DNA of 64,000 nucleotides from Taxillus chinensis (Eukaryota; Streptophyta; Magnoliopsida; Santalales; Loranthaceae): the NCBI GenBank assembly GCA_023512835.1, contig CM042087.1:56802397-56866396 (forward strand), read 5' to 3'. This document shows, in pieces, positions 58,959 through 64,000 of this stretch (its first letter is position 1; each line of letters opens with the position of its first letter). The notes under the pieces were generated by a model. That model was not told where the DNA came from. It worked only from the letters and a program-made list of their open reading frames with translations, and ran no database searches. The position numbers and the translations under genes were made by a program.

Positions 58959-59777
58959 TTAGATAGACATGAACCAAGCGTTTTGGATGGTCCAGTCCTT
59001 TAAAGATGTATTCTCAGGCTTTTCCAGGAAGTCTTTGTAGTTGGACCCGTCTCCTGGATTGCAGAGCACGATTGAAGGGATCCCACCTTTAATGTGGACT
59101 GGTCGGCCATATTTACAGTTGAATTGCCAGTCTTTTTGGGCTCCTATCAGATATTTCCAATGCTTTAATTTTAAATATATGGGTTCGACATCATCAATGA
59201 CGTTATACTCAACGTCATTTGAGTAGCTACGTGGATTAAAATCAAGATGATCACATATATAGTTATGTGGTCCTAATGATCTAGCCCATGCAATTTTCCC
59301 AGTTTTACTAGGACCTTCAATAATTATAGATAATGAACAATCAATATCTATATGCTTTCGAAATGCATTATGAAAACCTGGCTGCGCAACAGTATCCAGA
59401 ACAAATTGATCACCCAACCATTGTTCTAGATCGTCGGGAATAATAAAAGAATTGTGTTGTCATTTTGGAATAAAAATGACAGGTGGCGTAGCAAATATCC
59501 TGTCGATGTTAGATGAAATATTGTGATACTGTAATAAAAAGGTTTTTGGATCCTTATCACGGATGATCTGTAATGCCGACTCTTTCGATCCGGTGCTTAA
59601 AGCCTTGGCATACACATCTTTATTAGATTGGGTGCCACCATTTAATGATCGCCGATCGGTCTGGAATTCACCGTGTTCGATTGTGTCGCCTTCTTTGTCA
59701 AGGTACGCATTAACGTCGGAACTTGAGCGTGCACCTTGTATGTGATAATTATGGAATGAGATTGATTGATGTGGAGA
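58959..59777 (-). pseudogene. endogenous geminivirus Rep (AC1/C1-like), N-terminally truncated
   Basis: One 273-codon frame with a single in-frame TGA (59460-59462) and no frameshift. It lacks about the first 80-90 residues of a normal ~350-residue Rep, so rolling-circle motifs I and II are absent; motif III survives as AYLDKEGD with its tyrosine. The oligomerisation region follows (FHNYHIQGARSSSDV, YAKALSTGSKESALQIIRD). The SF3 helicase part keeps Walker A (EGPSKTGK), Walker B (NVIDDVEP), motif C (IVLCNPG) and [16 protein letters not shown]. Rep nicks and unwinds viral DNA (known); this copy has lost the nicking site-recognition motifs and is interrupted. Truncation coincides with G-rich repeat DNA at 59778. 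It is integrated plant-genome DNA flanked by transposons. Confidence 0.92.
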
Positions 59778-60052
59778 TTTATCCCGAGTCACGGGGGGAT
59801 TTATCCCGGGGGGATCCGGGGGGATTTATCCCGAGTCATGGGTGGGTGTGTGGGGGCTGGCTAGGTCGTAACGGGGAATACCCGCGGGGCGGGGATTTAT
59901 CCCGGGGTGAGGCGGGTACATAGGGTGGGGGATGCTTGCCCTGTCCCCCATACCCCGGCGGGGTAAAATATTATTGCCCCGTGCCAGCTCCGTACCCTGA
60001 TAAATTAAAAAAAACTTGCCCCACCGAGGCGGGTACGGGTTAAATTGCAATC
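59778..60052. mobile_element. G-rich repeat, possible hAT-type element at the Rep breakpoint
   Basis: Tandem-like GGGGGGATTTATCCCG(G/A) words, then CGGGGCGGGGATTTATCCCGGGG and GGCGGGTACGGGTTAAATTGCAATCCCTG. The right end (inverse CAGGGATTGCAATTTAACCCG) matches the hAT-type family termini; a left counterpart is only GGAGATTTATCCCG. Flanks GATTGATG / GATTGAAT are weakly similar. Element status is tentative. Confidence 0.45.
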
Positions 60053-60599
60053 CCTGATTGAATGTTTATATAATATCTATCATGTTTATAAAATTTCATA
60101 TTGATCTAATGGTTCATTTCTACACAAATTTACCTGAAAAAATAGATAGACAAATAAATAATTAACATGCAAATTCTCTTGATTTAAAATAGAAGAAAAT
60201 GGATTTGAAAGACTCATCCAAAACAAAAACACGATTGTTGTGGGTTTAGAAGGTCATCTTGGAAGGAGATGGAATGAATAAAACATTACACAAAGATTGT
60301 TTCTTCAGGCCCTTTAACTCAGTCTTGAGACAGAGGTACCCTCTTCTTCTCTGGTAAATTTGTCATTGATTCCACTGGTGTCTGACCTTTCATCACTATT
60401 AATGTCTCTTGTGTCAAAGTGGAAGTAATTTTGCATATCTCAATTTTTTTTTCAATTGGGTACAATAATATATACGTATAAATGAATTTTAGGTATCAAT
60501 TTTATCAGATATATATGCACAATTTTTAGGGCTAAGATTTTGGATGACTCTTAAAGTGAGGGGTTAATATTAAAGAAAATATCTCTAATTAATCTTAGA
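60053..60599. other. AT-rich unassigned stretch
   Basis: No domain recognised. Rep sequence missing from the viral fragment was looked for here and not found. GAAATTTTATAAACATGATAG-like words also occur near 44.85 kb. Confidence 0.45.
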
Positions 60600-61029
60600 T
60601 TGCTCACGTCAACACCCCATTTAAGTTGGTGCATGAATATCTCTTATGCCTAACTTGTCAAGTGAGTTATGAAAGTTCTTTATAAATATTACTTTTGTAA
60701 GGATATTAACCAAACCAATTGACCCTCTAATTTACCAAATTGAAGCCGAATATTTTTTTTCAAGAATTTATATGATAAAATTTTGATCCACTTCAATGTG
60801 CTTAGTGCAATAATATTGGACTAGATTGTGGGAGATTGCAATGGTTGCCTTGTTATCATAATACAAGTTCATTTTAGAGTTAAAAGCAACACCAATCTTA
60901 GCTAACAAGCTTTTTAAGCCAAAGAAGTTCACATATTCCTTTGACTATTCTTCAAAATGTAGCTTCAACACTAGATAATGCAACTAATTTTGTTATATTG
61001 CTCCTCTATGTAACCAGGCTCCTTCCTCT
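60600..61029 (-). mobile_element. Copia element 4, RNase H 3' end, split by Copia element 3
   Basis: Minus strand: SLVT-stop-RSNITKLVALSSVEA, ICELLWLKKL, LYYDNKATIAISHN, YYCTKHIEVD, LVNILTKVIF and KLGIRDIHAPT near 60615. This is the end of Copia RNase H. Homology to the RNase H of element 4 stops at about 61030 where the LTR of element 3 starts, so the remainder of element 4 must lie beyond the right edge if the nesting is intact. Confidence 0.8.
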
Positions 61030-61441
61030 TGGGAGGAAATACGGAAATAGGAGGAAATAAAAATAGCACACCGAGAATTTTACGTGGTTCAGGAAATTCC
61101 CTACATCAATGGAGCTACTGTAGTATTTTCACTATGGAGAGAAAAATACATTGTGTTTACAAACACTCAATCTCAATACCCAAATACACCCGAGAAATTA
61201 TCAATTTAATAATTCTCTATTTCTCACTTAGCTCTCGCTTTCTTTCTTTTTTTTTTCTCTCAAATTCCCATATAATTGAGAGGCTTGGGATGATTTTGCA
61301 ATGCAAATGGAATGCCTATTTATAGGCTTTTTTTAGCTTTCCAGTGTTGATAAAAATAGGCCAGCCATCCTCCTTGAAGAAAATTTTAACCTTCTTTCTT
61401 TTCTTTTGCCCACTGATTTTGAATGGCTGCATTCTTTGACA
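61030..61441 (-). repeat. 3' LTR of Copia element 3
   Basis: In element sense it starts TGTCAAAGAATGCAGCC directly after the purine tract AAGTGGGAGAT (61443-61453). The probable end at 61030 is CCGTATTTCCTCCCA (TG...CA, about 412 bp), placed where Copia 4 coding homology resumes. The left boundary is inferred from that homology. Confidence 0.65.
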
Positions 61442-64000
61442 ATCTCCCACTTAAAGACTGATTTCAATATGTCTTCACATCTGTAGTAGCTCTTTCCAAC
61501 TTAATTATTCTTGAAGACTAATTAGAGTTGCGCATAACTCTAATTTGTCTATAATGACTGCTTTGGTTAACGTATCAGCTGGGTTCTTGCTCCCTTGTAT
61601 CTTCACAAGTGTCAACACTTCATCCTCCAGCAATGATCAAATGAAATGATAACGAAGTCCAATATGCTTGGTCCATGAATGAAATGTTGAATTCTTTGCC
61701 AAGTGTATTGCACTCTAATTGTCACTGTACAACACATCCCGTCTCTTGGTTGAAACCCATTTCTGCTAATAATCCTTGTCACCAAATAAACTCTTTGATG
61801 GCTTCTGTCACTGCAACATACTCTACCTCAGTTGTAGATAAAGCCACAATCTTCTGCAACTGAGAATTCCAGCTTACTGCTGTAGTCCCCAACGTGAACA
61901 CATATCATGTAGTGCTCCTCCTGTGGTCTATTTCTCTAGCAAAATCAACATCAACATAGCCCTACAACTTTAGTTCACCTTTTCTGAAACATAGACATTT
62001 GTTAGTAGTACATCGCAAGTATCTAAGTATCCATTTTACTGCTTCTCAATGCTGCTTTCCTGGATTAGACATAAATTTGCTCACTGCTCCCACTGCATGA
62101 GCAATGTTTGGTCTCGTGCACACCATGGCATACATCAAGCTTCCAATGGCTGAGGCATATGGAACCTTAGCCATGTAGTCCTTCTCTTCATCTGTCTTTG
62201 GACATTGCTCCTTTGACAACTTGAAATGATTAGCAAAAGGTGTTCTCACTGGTTTGACATCACTCTTGCTAAACCTTTGTAATATCTTACGAATATATTC
62301 TGATTGAGATAATTGTTAGGTACCTTTCTGTCTGTCTCTGCTAATCCTCATTCCAAATATCTGCTTTGCTGCACCCAAGTCGTTTATCTCGAATTCACTG
62401 GATAACTGTCTCTTCAACTTGTTGATCTCATCTAAATTTGCTCCTGCTATTAGCATGTCATCAACGTAAAGTAGCAAGATAATAAAATTAGAGTCAACTT
62501 TCTTGAAGTAATAACAATGGTCAGCATTGCATCTCAGATAGCCATTATCCTGCATGAAACCATCAAATTTCTTGTACCACTGTCGGGGTGTTTGTTTTAA
62601 ACCATACAAGCTTTTGGTCAACCTGCATACCAGATCTTCCTTGCCTTCGTCTGTGAATCCTTCTGGTTACTACTTGTATATCTCTTCCTCTAAGTTGCCA
62701 TGGAGAAAAGCTGTCTTTACATTTAATTGCTCGAGATGTAGATCCTTTGCTGCTACAATGCTCAAAACTGACCGAATGGTAGTTAGTTTAACAACTGGAG
62801 AAAATATTTCAGTGTAGTCAATACCTTCCTTCTGTTGGAAGCCTTTAACCACCAGTCTTGCTTTATATCGCTTAGAGCCATCATGCTCATCCTTGACTCG
62901 GTACACCCATTTGTTTTGCAAAGCTTTCTTGCCGACCGGTAGCTTTGCTAATTCCCAAGTCTGGTTGGATATAAGAGACTTCATTTCATCTTCCATTGCA
63001 AGCTCCCACTTGCTCGCATCCTTTACCTAACATGCTTCATGATAGCATTCAGGTTCTCCCCCATCTGTCAGTAGCAAATAATTCAAATACTTCCTGTTTG
63101 GTACATGCGGTCGACTGGATCTCCTCAATGTAGGAACTTGATCCTGTGGCTCTTCACTGGCTTGTCTTGTAACTTCCTCCACCTGAGGTTTCTGACCTGT
63201 CTTGATAGTTTTACTATCTAGGACATCATCAGGCTCAAAGTAAATAGGTTCAAGATCCACTTGACTAGTAGATTCGGTTGTGTCTTTATCTTTATACAGG
63301 ACTTTTTCATTAAACACAATATCTCTACTTCTAATGATTTTCTTATTTTGGTTATCCTAGCATCTATAACCAAATTCATCACCACCATAACCAACAAATG
63401 TGCATTTTAGTGATTTAACATCAAGTTTACTTCTAGCATTATCACTAATATGCACATAAGAGACACAACCAAATACTTTCAAATCTGAAAGTCTAACCTC
63501 TTTTCCCGTCCAAACTTCTTCTGGTATTTTGAACTCTAGAGGTGTTGATGGTCTGCGGTTGATGAGATAAGCTGCTGTATTGACTACCTCTGCCCAAAAC
63601 TTCTTGGGCAACCCTACATGTATGCGTATACTTATAGCTCTTTCAGTCAGCATCCTATTCATCTGTTCTGCTATGCCATTTTGTTGTGGTGTCCCTGATA
63701 CAGTTCTCTCGAGCTTGATCCTACTCTCATAACAGAACCGTTTAAACATGGTGTCTTCATATTCTCCACCATTATCTGAACGCAGCTTTTTGACCTTCAA
63801 ACCGGTTTCATTCTCGACCATTGCTTTCCAACTTTTGAATGTTTCAAATACTTCTAACTTCTATCTGATGAAGTATACCCATACTTTCCTGGAATGATCA
63901 TTAATAAAGGTAACAAAATAATACTTACCTCCAATTGATGAAATTGGAGCTGGTCCACAAACATTTGTGTGAATCAATTCGAGCTTTGATTCCTTTGGGG
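61442..64000 (-). mobile_element. Copia element 3 (Tork/Tnt1-like), integrase to RNase H, runs off edge
   Basis: Minus-strand order: integrase core end (63821-63357; LRSDNGGEYEDTMF, SGTPQQNGIAEQMNRML, KFWAEVVNTAAYLINR), linker (63317-63027), RT (62996-62316; NKWVYRVKDEHDGSKRYKAR, KGFQQKEGIDYTEIFSPVVK, MTKSLYGLKQTPRQWYKKFD, LLLYVDDMLIAGANLDEI), RNase H (62249-61560; YASAIGSLMYAMVCTRPNIA, IVALSTTEVEYVAVTEAIKE) and the purine tract at 61443-61453. Only a few stops or shifts break the frames (for example at 62999-63026, 62650-62670 and 62300-62316), making this the best-preserved Copia here. The catalytic YVDD is intact. The AGTGGGAGATTG tract fits the Tork/Tnt1 style. Confidence 0.9.

Noticed and set aside
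58800..59030. Possible geminivirus TrAP (AC2) overlapping Rep and REn
   Set aside because: The frame in the right position lacks a start at the usual place and shows no cysteine/histidine cluster before it stops near 58880. Nothing supports an entry.
1..64000. CRISPR arrays, rRNA genes and bacterial-type operons
   Set aside because: None seen; the tandem arrays are plant repeats without unique spacers, and all genes are of eukaryotic plant type.

Overview
This is nuclear DNA of a flowering plant, most likely a eudicot. Three genes have plant-specific architectures with spliceable introns or a large single exon: an MS1-type PHD protein, an INDETERMINATE-domain zinc-finger protein and a BRL2-type receptor kinase. 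They are islands of GC-richer coding sequence in AT-rich DNA packed with LTR retrotransposons, miniature elements and repeats. The species cannot be named from the sequence.

Layout. 1-0.76 kb: probable CT-rich leader/promoter of a gene lying left of the window (minus strand). 4.76-7.18 kb: three-exon MS1-like gene (+). 7.6-12.8 kb: two decayed Copia elements abutting in opposite orientation, one carrying a hAT-type and a CACTA-like miniature element. 12.86-24.1 kb: hAT-type miniature elements, an LTR with primer-binding site, a decayed retroelement 3' region and AT-rich DNA. 24.37-26.25 kb: IDD14/15/16-type gene (+) whose first intron appears to use a GC donor. 27.1-31.07 kb: two miniature LTR retrotransposons (TRIMs), the second split by a 2.4-kb solo LTR; all three have perfect 5-bp target duplications. 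31.23-38.73 kb: a gag-only Tat/Ogre-like Gypsy element. 40.65-44.01 kb: intact BRL2-like receptor kinase gene (-). 45.58-53.70 kb: a full-length but dead chromovirus (-) with 5-bp target duplication, interrupted in RT by a second copy of the same solo-LTR family and in gag by a 0.9-kb insertion. 55.91-58.05 kb: a 2.1-kb long inverted repeat. 58.48-59.78 kb: an endogenous geminivirus fragment (-) keeping Rep (without its N-terminal nicking motifs I and II) followed by REn. 60.6-64 kb: a Copia element (-, runs off the right edge) nested inside the RNase H of an older Copia element.

The three host genes have unrelated roles (anther/tapetum transcription, gravitropism/shoot form, vascular receptor signalling) and do not form a cluster. 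The most unusual content is the fossil geminiviral replication cassette, the datable nest of LTR elements at 28-31 kb, the gag-only element, and two gene-level oddities: the GC-AG intron in the IDD gene and loss of the N-cap cysteine pair in the BRL2-like receptor.
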